64,000 nucleotides of DNA from Paguma larvata (Eukaryota > Chordata > Mammalia > Carnivora > Viverridae). Made by a program: the position numbers and the translations under genes. The stretch spans positions 76,321,002-76,385,001 of the forward strand of contig CM057832.1 in NCBI GenBank assembly GCA_030068075.1, read 5' to 3'. Positions 35,179-46,837 of the stretch are shown piece by piece. A model generated the notes under the pieces. It was not told the DNA's origin. It worked only from the letters and a program-made list of their open reading frames with translations, and made no database searches. The number at the start of each line of letters is the position of its first letter. The stretch's first letter is position 1.

Positions 35179-35331
35179 GCAGGGGGAGGGACACAGGGAG
35201 ACAGAGAGAAAAAATCTTAAGCAGGCTCCATGCCCAGTATCGAGCATGGCTTGATTTCACCACTGTGAGATCATTACCTGATCCAAAATCAAGAGTTGGG
35301 TGCTTAACCCACTGAGCTACCCAGGTGCCCC
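35179..35331 (-). mobile_element. Older CAN-SINE, reverse strand, partial
   Basis: Ends CTACCCAGGTGCCCC at 35331. The middle reads 'caaaatcaagagttgggtgc', a form typical of older CAN-SINE subfamilies, and the CT-rich part is short. Confidence 0.88.
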
Positions 35332-37499
35332 TCTTTGGGAATTAATTTTTAGATGCTCTAAATCTGTTTTATTTTTTCTTTTATTTTTTTCCCTCTTCAT
35401 CGTAGTAGCACAGTAGTCTAGCAGAAGAAATATGATTTGAGGTTTGAAGATATATAAGTGGTGTTGAAAAATGGCTCGAAAGTGTCATAATTTAGAGAAA
35501 TACACCCTTGACAGAAATAAATAGTAATATACAAGTTAGAAGAGTAAAACCAAACCACAGAATCTCACCAAAATAAAAACTAGATAAACACCAAATTGAA
35601 GTCATTGACCACACTAATGAGACCTTGATATCTCATTCATAAGATACATGATTGAAATCAATCAATCATAAAATACATTGAAAACTATGAAAGAGTCAGA
35701 AACAAAGCCATCTAGTAAGTACGTGTAAAATATCAATAACTTGGCAGTCACATATGAAGGAAGATATTTCATGGGATTAGTTGACCTGCCATCAAGTTGA
35801 AGCTTCAGGGTTTTATTTATGGGGCAAAAAAAGTTCAATATGTTTCAAACATTGTGATGGATGCCAGTGGACAGCAGAAATAGAAGCCTATTATTTCAAC
35901 CCACTTATTTTCTTTAAAATGTGGCAATATGAACCTGGATGAAAAAAAACCTCATAATGAACATTCTAAAATTCTTCTACAATAAGACAAGTCTAACATA
36001 GATAACCACCCCGAGAAATATACTCCAAGAAGAAAGGCTGAGCTATCACAGAAATGAATGGCGCTGCTTAAATGATAAACAATTTTAAAAACGTAGTCTC
36101 AGCGATGAGAAAGTGTAGCAGACAATTCGCAAGCTGAAAGAATGCTCTTAACAACGTCAGAGGAAGCCAGGCAGGAGGGAAACATCTGCTTAATGGGGAC
36201 TCTTAACTAAGTAATATAAACTATTGATCAGATGGTAAACTGATCTGAAAGAAATCATTTCCATATATCTTATGTCACAGATAAATTCAGTGCTGAAGAA
36301 TCTCAGAGCAACGGGCATGGGTAAGTGGCAAAAGAATAAAATAACCTCAGCCAACATCCCAGCTCTAGGCACTGCTCCACTTAACATCCATTCTTCAACT
36401 CTTCAGTACCTGGCCATGGTAGGAAAAAAAGTGTAATAATTCTGTGTTGCCAGAGAATAATGGTGATGACCCAAAGATATGCAAGCTCTTCTCTGTGGGT
36501 TCCCTAATAAATACCTTTCCCCTCTGTTTCCTAAAATATCTAATACTCAAATAAGCCCAATTTAGCCAGGCAAATCTTGGACTTGCCAAGTATTTAAAAG
36601 TATTTAACAAACACACACATACACACTCAGCATATGGAAAATGGATTTGAGAGAGATGGTGACAGTTGCTGTGTTTGTAGATATATCAGCAGCACCCAGC
36701 ACAATAAACCATCCAAACCTATATGCCAGATTCTCGGATCTGATAAATGACAATCATTTAGTAGCTAACCTGAAGACTTTTTAAAACAAAAGTAGGGCAA
36801 TAACTTGCACCATTGGTGAAGAAAAAAAAAACATTGTAGGAATCTAGTCTTCCTCACTTTCTTTATTTTTCTCTTTCTCTCTCTCTCTCCCCCTCTTTCT
36901 CTCTTTTATGTCTGTCTCGTTTTTTTTTTTTATTACTCAATTCTAAAATGGCAGCATGTTAACAGCAGAATTTAGATTTTCATTTACATGGATTTGCATC
37001 ATTGGATAAAAATTTTGCTATCAGTTCAATAAATCAATGCAACATTCTTCCAATACTGTACGCTAGAATTATAGAATCTATATTATGTATTATAAGAATC
37101 TATATTATAAGATTGTTTAAAACGATGCCAGGAAGGGTCATTGAATTGAGTCACAAGAAATCACTTACAAACTTAACCTCTATTACGTTCAAATGTGAAT
37201 CCCATAATGTCCTGTTTCTTCAGGTAGAACACCTTGTTTAAAGTTTTAATTCAATGTCAAATTAGTTTAACAAGAGAATTGTCAAGGCGGAGTGAAAATC
37301 CGGCATTAGGGAATCTTTGACATTCTTTTGTGTGTGCTTCTGTGGTTAGAGAGCATCCTGGCAGCGTGTGAAAACAAATTGCATATACCAAGAGAATGTG
37401 TTCTGTTTTTTGGCTCTGAAATGGTCCTTGCTTTACTACTTGGGATAATTCTAAATGACACCTCTACAACGTCATAGTACATTAACTGCAAACACATTT
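35332..37499. other. 2.2 kb without recognised features
   Basis: No supported gene. A CT-rich low-complexity run lies at 36866-36907 and a T10 tract at 36920-36930. Blocks at 36000-36200 are less AT-rich. Short frames show no known domain. Confidence 0.45.
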
Positions 37500-37735
37500 T
37501 CTAATAGTAGTAAGAAGTTTGCAGAAATCAGAATGAAGATTTACTGCAATTCACTTCAAGTGTTAGTCCGAATGAGAGACTAAGGACAATGTGCATTGGC
37601 TTGTCAGGACCATTATTCAATAGCTCCGGATTTTAAATTTAAATACCAGTTCTGAAATGCAATTAATGAGTTTCCTTTCACATCCCACAATTAGCCCTGT
37701 GCCATTAGCCTCATAACTTTCCTAAAGGAAGAGGG
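37500..37735. promoter_or_regulatory. Candidate conserved noncoding segment
   Basis: Repeat-free DNA with several homeodomain-type cores close together: GCAATTAATGAG, CACAATTAGCCC and CCATTAGCCTC around 37660-37710, plus TTATTCAATAG. This look is typical of developmental enhancers, but conservation could not be tested. Confidence 0.3.
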
Positions 37736-38560
37736 CAGAAAGAGGAGAGGGAAGAGAAGTGAAACGTTGCCTGAACATCCAAATGGGCTTCCAGGAACAT
37801 TCTGTGACTCCAGAAAGCAAGAACCGTGGATTCTAGAAGCATTCTGTCATGGGAATGCGAGTAGGCTCAGCTGGAAGAAGTACAGTATTTTCAGCGCAGA
37901 AGGTGAAATAGTTTCGCATTGCCCAGCTGCAGAGGTTTGTGGGGGATAGATGGCCGGCGCTCCCCAAATAACCACGCGCTACCCTGTATTTCTCCCAGTC
38001 CCCTCTTCCAGTTCCTTTGAGACCACATGACTAGTGCAGGTGAGCAGAAATAATGTCTGTGTCTTCCGGGCTGGAGCAATTAAGAACCAGTGTGCTTTTT
38101 TATCCACTTCTTTCTTTCTTTCGGCAAGGGAAGGAAGTAGCTCACGGTTTTCACGTTTCCGGTGGTGTGACTTCAACACGGAGAAGGGCTGCCCAGCCAC
38201 GTGACATCCCAGGCAGAGACAAAAATACGTTTATTATGTTACGGCGCTGAAATTTCTGGGTTTACTTCTTGCCACATTCTACGCTAGCTTAGTCTAACTC
38301 ATTCACCCTGAATAATCTCAAACAACTGACATGAATCAGTCTACAAATTCACAGCGTGTAAGAGATACAGCTTTACTTTTTTATTCATTTACTCATTTAA
38401 TGATTTTATTTCCTATTAATTATAATCAATTATTTACCATAATTAATTATAATTGCTAAAATTGATGTGCAGGCCCCTGCCCATCATGCGAGGCATGTAC
38501 GAAACTTGAATATCGCTTTTTCTTGACTGTCATCTCCTCCCCCGCTCACCACCACCCGTA
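37736..38560. other. Repeat-free, moderately CpG-rich DNA
   Basis: More CpGs than the surroundings (CCGGCGCT at about 37953, CACGCGCT at 37973, GTTACGGCGCTG at 38239). A possible splice donor, TGCAGGTGAGC, lies at 38036. An AT-rich quasi-palindrome of TTAATTATAATCAATTA type lies at 38417-38453. No open frame of note. Confidence 0.4.
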
Positions 38561-39179
38561 ACCAACGCCTCTACTAAAGTTACTGGGGCTTGCAGGGGGT
38601 AGAAAGGCACCTAGCCCTTGAGTCCCCTGTCTCCCCAATGTCCAACCTCAAAGCCAATGTAAACTTTCAGACCCAGATGCTCCTCCCTGTTTATTATTCA
38701 TCTATTTTGGGGCCACATGTGTCACCCCTGATTCGGTTATCCCTGATTCTCTGCTGGGACCCTCTGCTCCTGGGTGTCCGCTTTGGGTTTGGGGCATGTT
38801 CTAGACACAGCTGTCAGCCACATGCACCTGCCTCCTCATCCCAACTCCGCTCAGCTCGGGAAGAACTTACTCTTTGTCCAGGAAGAGTTACTATCCTTTC
38901 ATGACGAAGACACATTATCCATTCCGCAAATTATCTCCCTGCTCCATTCGAGAACTTAACAACTTTGAAAACAAAAACAGAGCCAACTGTGGAAGGCAAG
39001 CAATGGAAAGGGGTAGAAATAGCAGCTGGGAAAAGAAAATAAACAAACATAGATTAGGATTTCTAAAAATGTTATGTTGCTACACAGTTCATGAATGGCT
39101 TCTTTTTTTTTCTTCTTTCCTAGAAGATATTTTTACGTTAAATGCATATGTGACATGCCTTTTAGCCTTACTATGTGTT
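38561..39179. other. Unassigned stretch, GC-richer left half
   Basis: Frames of 104 and 125 codons overlap on the forward strand in two phases. I recognise no domain, and overlapping frames of similar length argue against coding. Confidence 0.4.
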
Positions 39180-39430
39180 TTGGGTCTACACTCTCCCTCG
39201 GGTCTTTTCCCCCACTTAAAAGGCAGCCAAAAGGATCATCCCATTTTGTAGGAAAGCCCTCTGAAAATCTCCCCCAAGTTTGTTCATGTTCCCTCCCCAT
39301 TCCAAGTGTGTCTGTATTCCAAGGCCCAACCCAAAGGCCATTATCTCCTGAAGGCCTTCCCTCATGTTCTCTGCTCCAAATACAAATATCCCCTTTTCTA
39401 TTAGAGCACTTTGTGTTTTGAGAGTGTGCC
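39180..39430 (+). mobile_element. Probable L2 3' part, forward strand
   Basis: 'aaggccttccctcatgttct' and 'ttctattagagcactttgtg' follow the L2 'aggaagccttccctgactcc...atagcacttatcac' order. It abuts a MIR. Confidence 0.55.
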
Positions 39431-39444
39431 AGCTGAATAATACA

Positions 39445-39612
39445 GAGTAAATTACTTCCCAACCTCTCATTTGTGAAGGGTGGATAACAGATATCTGCTC
39501 CTTGGCATATTGACAGGATTAAATATACAGGGTCTCATTGTTCCGATCGTCCCTAAACTATGATAAGCATTCAGTAAATGGCAATCATTAATATAACAAT
39601 ATTAATAATACT
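39445..39612 (+). mobile_element. MIR SINE, forward strand
   Basis: 'aaattacttcccaacctctc' (core), 'acaggattaaatatacaggg' and 'ataagcattcagtaaatgg' followed by ATTAATAATA match the MIR 3' half in order. Confidence 0.82.
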
Positions 39613-41439
39613 ATGTTTTACGGTATTCATCTCAGCTGCTTTTACAGTAAGTTTTCACCATTTGAGCTTTCTCTTGTGGAATCTGCACTATCTAGGGATA
39701 TATATTCCCATGACTCTTAACACGGTAATCCATAAGTAGTATTTAATAAATAAGTGAATCAATGATTGAATAAATTAGAAGGATAATTCAGTGATGGGGC
39801 TCAGCTTTGTTCAGTACGTGTGACTCCAAATAACGGAACTTAGGTCTCTATCCAGACCATTGCTCCTGTGAGGTTACTCCTTTCCCAAAGCATGATTAGC
39901 TACCAAAATATTAGCTCTCCAATTGCCGCATAATCCCAGTTGCCACAAAACCTACAGTTTTGTGTGAAACCAGCTGCCACCCTGAGGTATTCAATCCCCA
40001 TGGCCTCTGTTCTATAGGACAAGTCGTCAGTAAGAATCCAATCCTCATAGGCCCCCTTCACCTGTTCTACACATCCAACAATGTGATCTCATCAGCCATT
40101 TCTTGTCAGGCTTCCAAGCCTCTCGACTGTGTTTTGAAACATCAAGCTCTTACAAATAAGCCCTTACCAAGAACCTATTTTCTGCTCTAAACTGTCCTTC
40201 ACCTTCTGGTTCTAACAGAAATGCAACTGTCCACTGAAGAAAGTGACCTTACACACCCGTTAGGTGTAGGTGTTTTTTTCCTCATTCTTAACCCCATGTA
40301 ATTCAGGGAGACGACAGGGGTATCTCTTACTGAAATGACCACTTAAAACTAGGACACTTTTAATAGGAAAAAGAGATGCTAAAAATGGTACCAAGCCAAC
40401 AAGGCATAGCCTAGGACTGCCTCGGGCAATTCTTCACCATTGCTTTCAATAATTTTATTTTCTTTGATGTGTGTGTCATCATAGTTTCACAGTTCTTTGC
40501 TTCTCTAGTTTTTCTCTTTTTTTGAAACTACCAGTTTCCTCTTGCAGAATAATTCACCAATGATTTCCGCAGCTCTGTGACTGCCTTCCTCTCGTCCGTG
40601 ACTTCTGTCATAATGACAACACCCTGAATTCCAAGTCGCTTCACATCCTGGTCTCCACTGATGCTCTTCCTCAGTTCAGCGTTAGCCTCCCACTCACCTG
40701 ATCAGACACTAGACCTCTAGTACACCAATAATACACATCACCTACAAATGCAGATTGTAAACATAACATTAGCCTTCCATTCTCTCAGATTAGTGAAAGT
40801 GTTCCTACTCCAAAATTATCTAAGTTTGTGAGAACTGGAACCCACGGAGCGCCCTCCCACCAGCCACCACCCTATTCACCTTTGTGTTTCTCTCCTTACG
40901 TACACTGGTTCCAGGGGCTAGCATGGTATCTACTCCTTCATAATATGCTTAGCCAGCCTGCCATTATTTGCCTCCATTGTACATCCCTGGAAACTTTTCA
41001 ACTCAGAATAACTTATAAAAACCTATTTATTCTGCTTCTGGGCTCAAGATCCTGAATACGGACCTAGGAAATGAAAAAGATTCTGCCGAGAGGTCTTCCT
41101 TCAAGTTTATGACCAAAATTCTCAACCTGACACCCAAATTTGACAGTCTTAAAATCCATCCTCGGCAATTCACACTCTGTCACGACTGTCCCACACTTTG
41201 CCCTCTCATGTCTCATAATTCCATAATTGACTCTTGGGCAATGAGCGACCAAGTAGAAACTTCATAGAGAAAATCTATCCAATGCCTCCCTTTATTCCTC
41301 TTTACTAATCACCCTGATAGTTATTACCTGATAGACCTACGCATTCCTCCTGCTGCTGAAATGAAAAAATCTTACTGATATTTTCTAATGCCGTTATTTT
41401 TTATGGTAACATTTTGCTTTCGTAGCAGGTTGTCAGATT
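39613..41439. other. 1.8 kb mostly unassigned; may extend the L2 to its right
   Basis: C/T-rich text such as 'cagcgttagcctcccactca' (40676) is reminiscent of L2 coding sequence in the forward direction, but I cannot align it with confidence. No gene found. Confidence 0.35.
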
Positions 41440-42650
41440 TTCCTCCCATCTCCCTGAACAGTCCCCAGGTTCAGTTTCTGGATCCTTGATGCTTGCACCA
41501 GCCTTTAAACACAGAAATGGCCATGGGCTCTTTTTTTCGGCCCTCTTCTCCTCTATACGCCCCTCCTAAGTGATCTCATCATTCAGTCTCATGGTTTCAA
41601 CGATTACAGATACACTGAAGTCTTTGAAAATTGTGTCTAACATCACTCTCCAGGTTCACATCTGTCTCCACACATCTGATGCTTTTTGCTTCCTTCGTAG
41701 TATAAGCTTGTAATTAAATCTTCATTTGGCATTGATACCATTTCAAACTTAAGGAGCCAGACAGAACCATGATTCTCATCAGTTTGCACACAATGATGTG
41801 CCACCCCCCACTCAAGCCTTCATCACTGTCCCCGAGTCACCCCCCAGCCGCTTCCTCAGCCGTGAACCTAGAGCCGTCTTTGATTGCTTTCTTCATGTCT
41901 TACTTATATTCAACCCACCAATAATTCTGTCTAGTTTATTTCCAAACTATAACGTTCTCTCTGAACACATCTCTTTATTTCTGCCATTAATTCTTGCCTG
42001 AAATATTAAAACAAAACTGCTAACTGGTGGGCATTCCTGATGGCACGTTTGACCCCGTCTAGCCATCCCAATAGCGGCCAGAGTGATTGTTCCAAGTGTA
42101 AATCAGACCTCCTCTGTCACCTGCACAGAGCCGGAGAAAGCCTTTCCATTGCAGTTAAGATAAAATCCACATCGCTTTTTCATCTACCTTGCTACTTCCC
42201 TTTCCCTACCACACCGTCTGGGATGCTGTGTCCCATTTTAAACAGCAGTATGTCTGCCAGGTTGAAAGCCAAGCTCTTTTCCCTTCCCTCCCTTCTCCTT
42301 CTTGCACTGTTCGCCATGATATCTTTTCATAGCTGGTATTTTGTGGTATTTTTCACCCCTCAGGCCTCATCTCGATTCATCAGAGAAGTCCTCCTTGATG
42401 ATCAGCTTCCTCTTGGCTCGATACCACTTTTCCCTCTTTGGTCTTCCTCATGGAACTTACTAATATGCCATTTATTATATTTACTTATCTATTTAGTTTG
42501 AGTTTTTGTTTGCCTATGTATTGCCTATCTCCTCTGCGTCAGCAGAGGCAAGGGCTCTGCTTTGCTACTTCACCTGCATCTAAAAGAATGTGTCACCTAG
42601 GCAGTGCCTCAGAGATTGTTTTTGACGTTATTGTCTTAAGCAGCTGGAAG
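41440..42650 (+). mobile_element. Long L2 LINE remnant, forward strand
   Basis: About 1.2 kb in L2 order: 'catcattcagtctcatggtt' (41577), 'aaacttaaggagccagacag', 'aaactgctaactggtgggc', 'ggccagagtgattgttcca' (42077), 'aagataaaatccacatcgc', 'agaagtcctccttgatgatc' (42383), and 'agaggcaagggctctgct' (42544), then an end at GCAGTGCCTCAGAG. It explains the 153-codon frame at 42040-42501, which has no independent support as a gene. Confidence 0.8.
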
Positions 42651-42819
42651 TGATGGTTTTAATATGATCATAAGATGGCTGTAACCAATATAACAACCAT
42701 AATAAAAAAAAAAAATCTCAATATTTGGACAAGAGAACACGTGGGGAAAGACCTGAGCTGTAAAATTATACTTTTCCTCATTTGGAGACAAATGCATAAA
42801 CAGCAGAATATTTTATTTG

Positions 42820-43065
42820 TTTATTTATTTATTTATTTTTAATATTTATTTATTTGAGAGAAAGAGGGGGAGAGAGAGAGAGACAGAGAGAGACAGAGTA
42901 TGAGCGGGGGAGGGGCAGAAAGAGAGGGAGACACAGAATCTGCAGCAGGCTCCAGGCTCTGAACTGTCAGCACAGAGCCCAACGTGGGGCTTGAACTGGG
43001 GAAAGGTGAGATCATGACCTGAGCTGAAGTCAGATGCTTAACCGTCTGAGCCACCCAGGTGCCCC
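42820..43065 (-). mobile_element. CAN-SINE, reverse strand
   Basis: Complete reverse copy with a (TTTA)n left end and a long GAGAGA section, ending CCACCCAGGTGCCCC at 43065. Confidence 0.95.
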
Positions 43066-43196
43066 TAAACACTAGAACTGTTTAGAATAATTTTTTAAAT
43101 GATATCTAGAAGGCATATGTATTTTCGAAGCATAGAGATTTAGGGATAAGTAACTCAGTTTCTCTCATTTTCAACCTGCTCAGCTTTCGAACATTT

Positions 43197-43304
43197 AACA
43201 AACATTATTGACTATCTACTTGCCATACGTTAGGGTGATGGAGCTCGACAGCAGAGAAAAGAAACGTAAACCCCTGCCTTTGTGGAACTCACACTCTACT
43301 CTTG
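43197..43304 (-). mobile_element. L2 3' end, reverse strand
   Basis: 'ttattgactatctacttgcc' and 'ctttgtggaactcacactct' match the reverse-complement L2 tail. Confidence 0.65.
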
Positions 43305-43309
43305 ATTAT

Positions 43310-43425
43310 TGCCTCTTTAACTTCCTGGGATGTGAGCTCCAAGAAAGCAGGAACTCCATCTGTGTTATTCACGACTCTGCCCCAGCAACTGGCACAAAGT
43401 AAGTGCTCAATAAAATTCGCTAAAG
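43310..43425 (+). mobile_element. L2 3' end, forward strand
   Basis: 'gatgtgagctccaagaaagc', 'aggaactccatctgtgtta' and 'ctggcacaaagtaagtgctc' followed by AATAAAATTCG are the forward L2 tail. It lies directly beside an oppositely oriented L2 end. Confidence 0.85.
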
Positions 43426-43880
43426 GATAAACACACAACTGTTGTAAAGTAACGATAAAGTAAGGCAGGTAGACTGCTGAACCCAGTGCCTACCTATTTT
43501 GTGAATTTAATGTATATTTCGGTAAGCCAAATAATAAAACAGTCTTCACCTCTTACCTCATCGGCGACTAAATGCAAGAGACTGTTCGGGTGTTTTGAGA
43601 GACGCTGTCTCTTTTGTCCCCAGATTATTTCAGTGTCACTATGTAAGTAAACCCCTACATCAAAAACAAGTTTCAAAGTTTTTACAAGTTTTCCACAGCT
43701 TGTTGTCTAGAAATATTGTCACCGCATAACCACCCACTCTTGCCCAAATGACTCAGCACACCACTTTTAATTAGTGCCCAGGGTTAAATGTTGGTTGCAT
43801 AAACCCGCTAGCTGGTTATTTAGAACAGTCGGGACCAGAGGAGCAAATGAACCGCTGCCTCTAACAGCCCGTAAGAACCG
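43426..43880. other. Repeat-free DNA beside the CpG-rich block
   Basis: No repeat recognised. Contains TGACTCAGCA (AP-1/Maf-like) at 43750 and TTTTAATTAGTG at 43766. It could belong to the regulatory region to its right. Confidence 0.35.
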
Positions 43881-44760
43881 CACCGTCTACCTCCCCGTGA
43901 TGGGACAGCTCCGGTCTTTGCCTCTGTAAACTGAGCCCACCGAGTGACACATCAGAACAGACGGCTTCAAAGGGGCTCGCGCGCCAGCCTTACCGCAGTA
44001 AGCGCCGCAGTGCACATAAACAGAGAACCTTTCCCAGACATCACCTCCAGTAGCATTCTCTCCAAGTTCTTTTCCAGAAAGCAAGAGAGCAACAACACAA
44101 AAGATTAACCTAGTTGCAGAAAGAGCAACAAAGGACTGCGGCAAGGCAGCTGGCCGTGGCAGGCCGGCGTCCCCAGGAACAGAAGCCCTGCTTTACGGCT
44201 CCCTTAGGAGCGTCGCTCACGTCGCGTCCCCGCGCCGGGAGTCCAGGAACTGTGTCTCTGGCTCTGTTTGGCTGACTGGTGATTTCACTTTCTTTTTGCC
44301 CTACTCATCTCATTCTGTATCCCCCGGCGAGGTGAAAGCAATCCAGATAGAACTGGACCGTCTTACAGGACTTGTTATTTAATTTTCTCTTTCTGAATAA
44401 TTCATAAAGAAAATCGGATCGGCTTGCTTTTCCTGTGAAGCGGCCCCGCATCCAGGTTTCCCGCACACCATGGCTTCCTTCCGTAAACCAGACGGCTCTG
44501 GATTCCCGTGCACCTCTTGGCTCCTCGGGGAGGGCTGCCGGGTCCAGTGTCTGTTAGCAGAAGCCCCTACTTCGTTCCGACTGCTCTCCGTGTAGCCTCG
44601 CAGGCGCGCTCCTCCTATTCCTCTCCCTGAACCGTGGCTCTCACCTCCGCTGCGCCGTCTGTCTTCCCCCGGCCCCCCGCCCGCCGCCATCCTACCGACT
44701 GCTTGAGTCTCCCTAGGTGCTCTCTAGTCCTCCTAACTCTTGCAGTGATGTCTGCCTCGC
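43880..44760. promoter_or_regulatory. CpG-island-like block
   Basis: By eye about 60 CpGs in roughly 900 bp, against very few elsewhere in the window. They are densest at 44160-44250 (GTCGCGTCCCCGCGCCGG) and 44430-44700 (CCCCCCGCCCGCCGCC). It is repeat-free, bounded on the right by a SINE, and contains Sp1-type GC boxes and a YY1-type motif (AGGATGGCGGC on the reverse strand, 44683-44693). Unmethylated CpG islands usually mark promoters, so this is the best promoter candidate in the window. Confidence 0.55.
44645..44690 (-). other. Candidate first coding exon, reverse strand
   Basis: On the reverse strand an ATG in good Kozak context (A at -3, G at +4) opens MAAGGGPGEDRRRSG. After 46 coding bases it reaches GCGGAG|GTGAGA, a near-consensus splice donor (intron would start at 44644). 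The codons are GC-rich and lie in the CpG-rich block. Unspliced, the frame runs on to 44379. I do not recognise the peptide, and no downstream exon could be identified. The ATG coincides with a YY1-type motif, so it could equally be a promoter element with a chance frame. Confidence 0.25.
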
Positions 44761-44863
44761 TTGTTTGACTGACTCTTGGATTACCTTACTGTATTCTTAC
44801 AACCTTGTTATTAGTTTTTAAACTCTGCTTAAAGTATCCACATAGGCCTGCGGCCGGTAGTTC

Positions 44864-45072
44864 TTTTTTTAAATGTTTGTTTATTTTTGAGACAGAGAGA
44901 CAGAGTATGAGTGGGGAAAGGGCAGAGAGAGAGGGAGACACAGAATCCGAAGCAGGCTCCAGGCTCTGAGCCATCAGCACAGAGCCCGATGCGGGGCTCA
45001 AACCCACAGAGCGTGAGATCCTGACCGGAGCCGAAATGGGCCGCTTAACCGACTGAGCCACTCAGGCACCCC
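44864..45072 (-). mobile_element. CAN-SINE, reverse strand
   Basis: Complete copy. TSDs are TGCGGCCGGTAGTTCT on the left (ending near 44863) and TGCGTCCCGTAGTTCT on the right. CpG-rich head (GCCCGATGCGGGGC). Confidence 0.95.
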
Positions 45073-45099
45073 CTGCGTCCCGTAGTTCTAACGATCACG

Positions 45100-45525
45100 T
45101 GTACTAATCACGTTCTCCAGAGAACAAGCGTGTATCTTTCTATCTACCTATCTCTCTGTCTCTATCTAGAGATTTATTTTAAGGAATTGGCTCTTGCAAT
45201 TGTGGAAGCATGGCAAAACAAAGTCTGCAAGGTCAGCCAGCAGGCGGGAGGCCCAGGGAAGAGTAGTGTTTGGGTTCAAAGGCTGTCTGCTGGCCTCATT
45301 CCTTCTTGCTTGGGGTTGGTCAGTCTTGGTTCTTTTAAGGCCTTCAGCCGATTGGATAAAGCCCTCACACACTTTGTACAGGGTCATCAACTTTGATCAG
45401 AGCCTACCAATTTCAGTGTTAATCTTGTCCGGAAAAGCACCTTCCCGGAAACATCCAGGATAATGTTCGGCCAAGTAGTTGAGCCCCGGGGCCCAGCCAC
45501 GCCAAATGTAACATTAACTATCACA
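45100..45525 (-). mobile_element. ERVL/MaLR-type LTR, reverse strand
   Basis: Starts TGTACTAATCACGTTCTCCA and runs through 'ttattttaaggaattggct', 'aggccttcagccgattgga' and 'taatgttcggccaagtag' to TAACATTAACTATCACA. This is the reverse complement of a common mammalian LTR whose sense end is GGAGAACCCTGACTAATACA. Family name uncertain. No internal retroviral sequence adjoins it. Confidence 0.75.
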
Positions 45526-45619
45526 CCTAGCCACGTCATTTGTGTAAAATAAGAAGTCAGTGTGTTGAATGTATGTATGAATGCAGCAAATTCCTGCAGG
45601 GCTGGGCTCCGAGCTATTC

Positions 45620-46048
45620 TTCCAGGCTCATCCTCCCTCCATCATCCTTTCTATCATTTTGTGCTCCTCAGTCACGGTGTGTGCCGTGCTTCTTGCCAAG
45701 AGGGGGCCTTTGAATGTGCTGTATCCATGGTTTAGATACTCTCTCCTTTTCTTTTTGCCTAACTCTAGTTGTTCCTCCATTATAACTTTCCCAAGGAAAC
45801 ACTTAGAACTTCCAGACCGATTCAGTTTCCTCAACCATATATTCTCCTAGTACAGCATACCCTGTCTTTTGTAGCACTCAGTAAAGTCATTTTTTTACAT
45901 TTCTTTATTTTATATAATTTGGTTAATGTCTGTCTTCCATGTTTGACTATCAGTTTTTTTAGAAACTGACATGACTATGTCCATTTTTGCTTACATTTCC
46001 ATCCCCAGATTCTACCAGTGTATGGTGCATAGAACGTAATAGATATGT
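45620..46048 (+). mobile_element. L2 LINE 3' end, forward strand
   Basis: 'aggctcatcctccctccatc', 'cctagtacagcataccctgt', 'gtagcactcagtaaagtca' and 'ttccatccccagattctacc' then GTGTATGGTGCATAGA match the L2 3' region in order. The 89-codon frame here is repeat-derived. Confidence 0.75.
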
Positions 46049-46208
46049 TTGTGTTGATTTTATTGAAGTTTCATTAAAGTGAAATAATAGCCAATGAGAT
46101 TAATATTCCTTCTCTTATAAAATGCTTTTAAAAAGGCAAGATGGCAGCTACACACGGCTGAGACAACCAGAACAAAACAGGAGCAAAGTCAAGCTGTAAT
46201 TAATTCTT

Positions 46209-46439
46209 TTTTTCTTAATGTTTATTTATTTTTGAGAGAGAGAGTCAGAGAGAAAGAGAGTGTGTGTGCAAGCAAGAGCAGGAGAGGAGGAGGAGCAGAG
46301 AGCAAGGAAGACAGAGGATCCAAAGTAGGCTCCACGCTCTCAACACAGAGCCCCATATGGGGCTCAAACTCATGAACTATGAGATCATGACCTGAGCCAA
46401 AGTCAGATGCTTAACCAACTGAGCCACCCAGGCACCCTT
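46209..46439 (-). mobile_element. CAN-SINE, reverse strand
   Basis: Exact 17-bp target duplication AGCTGTAATTAATTCTT at 46192-46208 and 46440-46456. The CT section has acquired a GTGTGTGTGCAAGC insertion. Confidence 0.96.
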
Positions 46440-46542
46440 AGCTGTAATTAATTCTTATGCACAAGGCTAAATCATCTGTCATCTGCCTGAACTGCCCGCT
46501 GTGTTGTTCAGACGTGGTCTCAGCATCAGAAGAGTAACTTCA

Positions 46543-46749
46543 GGGACACCTGGGTGGCCCAGTTGGTTAAGCATCTGACTTTTGATTTCAGCTCAGGTCA
46601 CAATCTCCTGATTCATGGGATCAAGCGTTGCATCAGGTTCCGCACTTACAGCAAAGAGCCTGCTCAGGATTCTCTCTCCCTGCCTGGGATTCTCTCTCCT
46701 CTGCCCCTCTGTCTGTCTCTCTCAAAATAAGTAAAGAAACTTAAAAAAG
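46543..46749 (+). mobile_element. CAN-SINE, forward strand
   Basis: Complete copy (GGGACACCTGGGTGGCCCAG). TSD AGAAGAGTAACTTCA on the left against AGAAGAACAACTTTA on the right, two mismatches. The CT part contains a repeated GGGATTCTCTCTCC-like segment. Confidence 0.93.
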
Positions 46750-46837
46750 AAAGAAGAACAACTTTACTGGCCTTTCAATAGCAGGCAAACACAAGTCTTC
46801 CATTAATTTATACATGTGGAGATTATGCTGTTTGGAG

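Noticed and set aside
38590..39251. Frames of 104 and 125 codons
   Set aside because: They overlap in different phases, have no recognised domain, and the right part runs into L2-like sequence.
42040..42501. 153-codon forward frame with hydrophobic segments
   Set aside because: The DNA is an L2 LINE remnant and hydrophobicity follows from its C/T-rich text. No start, splice or family support.
43887..44144. Reverse frame whose first 25 residues look like a signal peptide
   Set aside because: The first codon is TTG, not ATG. No upstream in-frame ATG or acceptor was identified, so the resemblance is probably chance.
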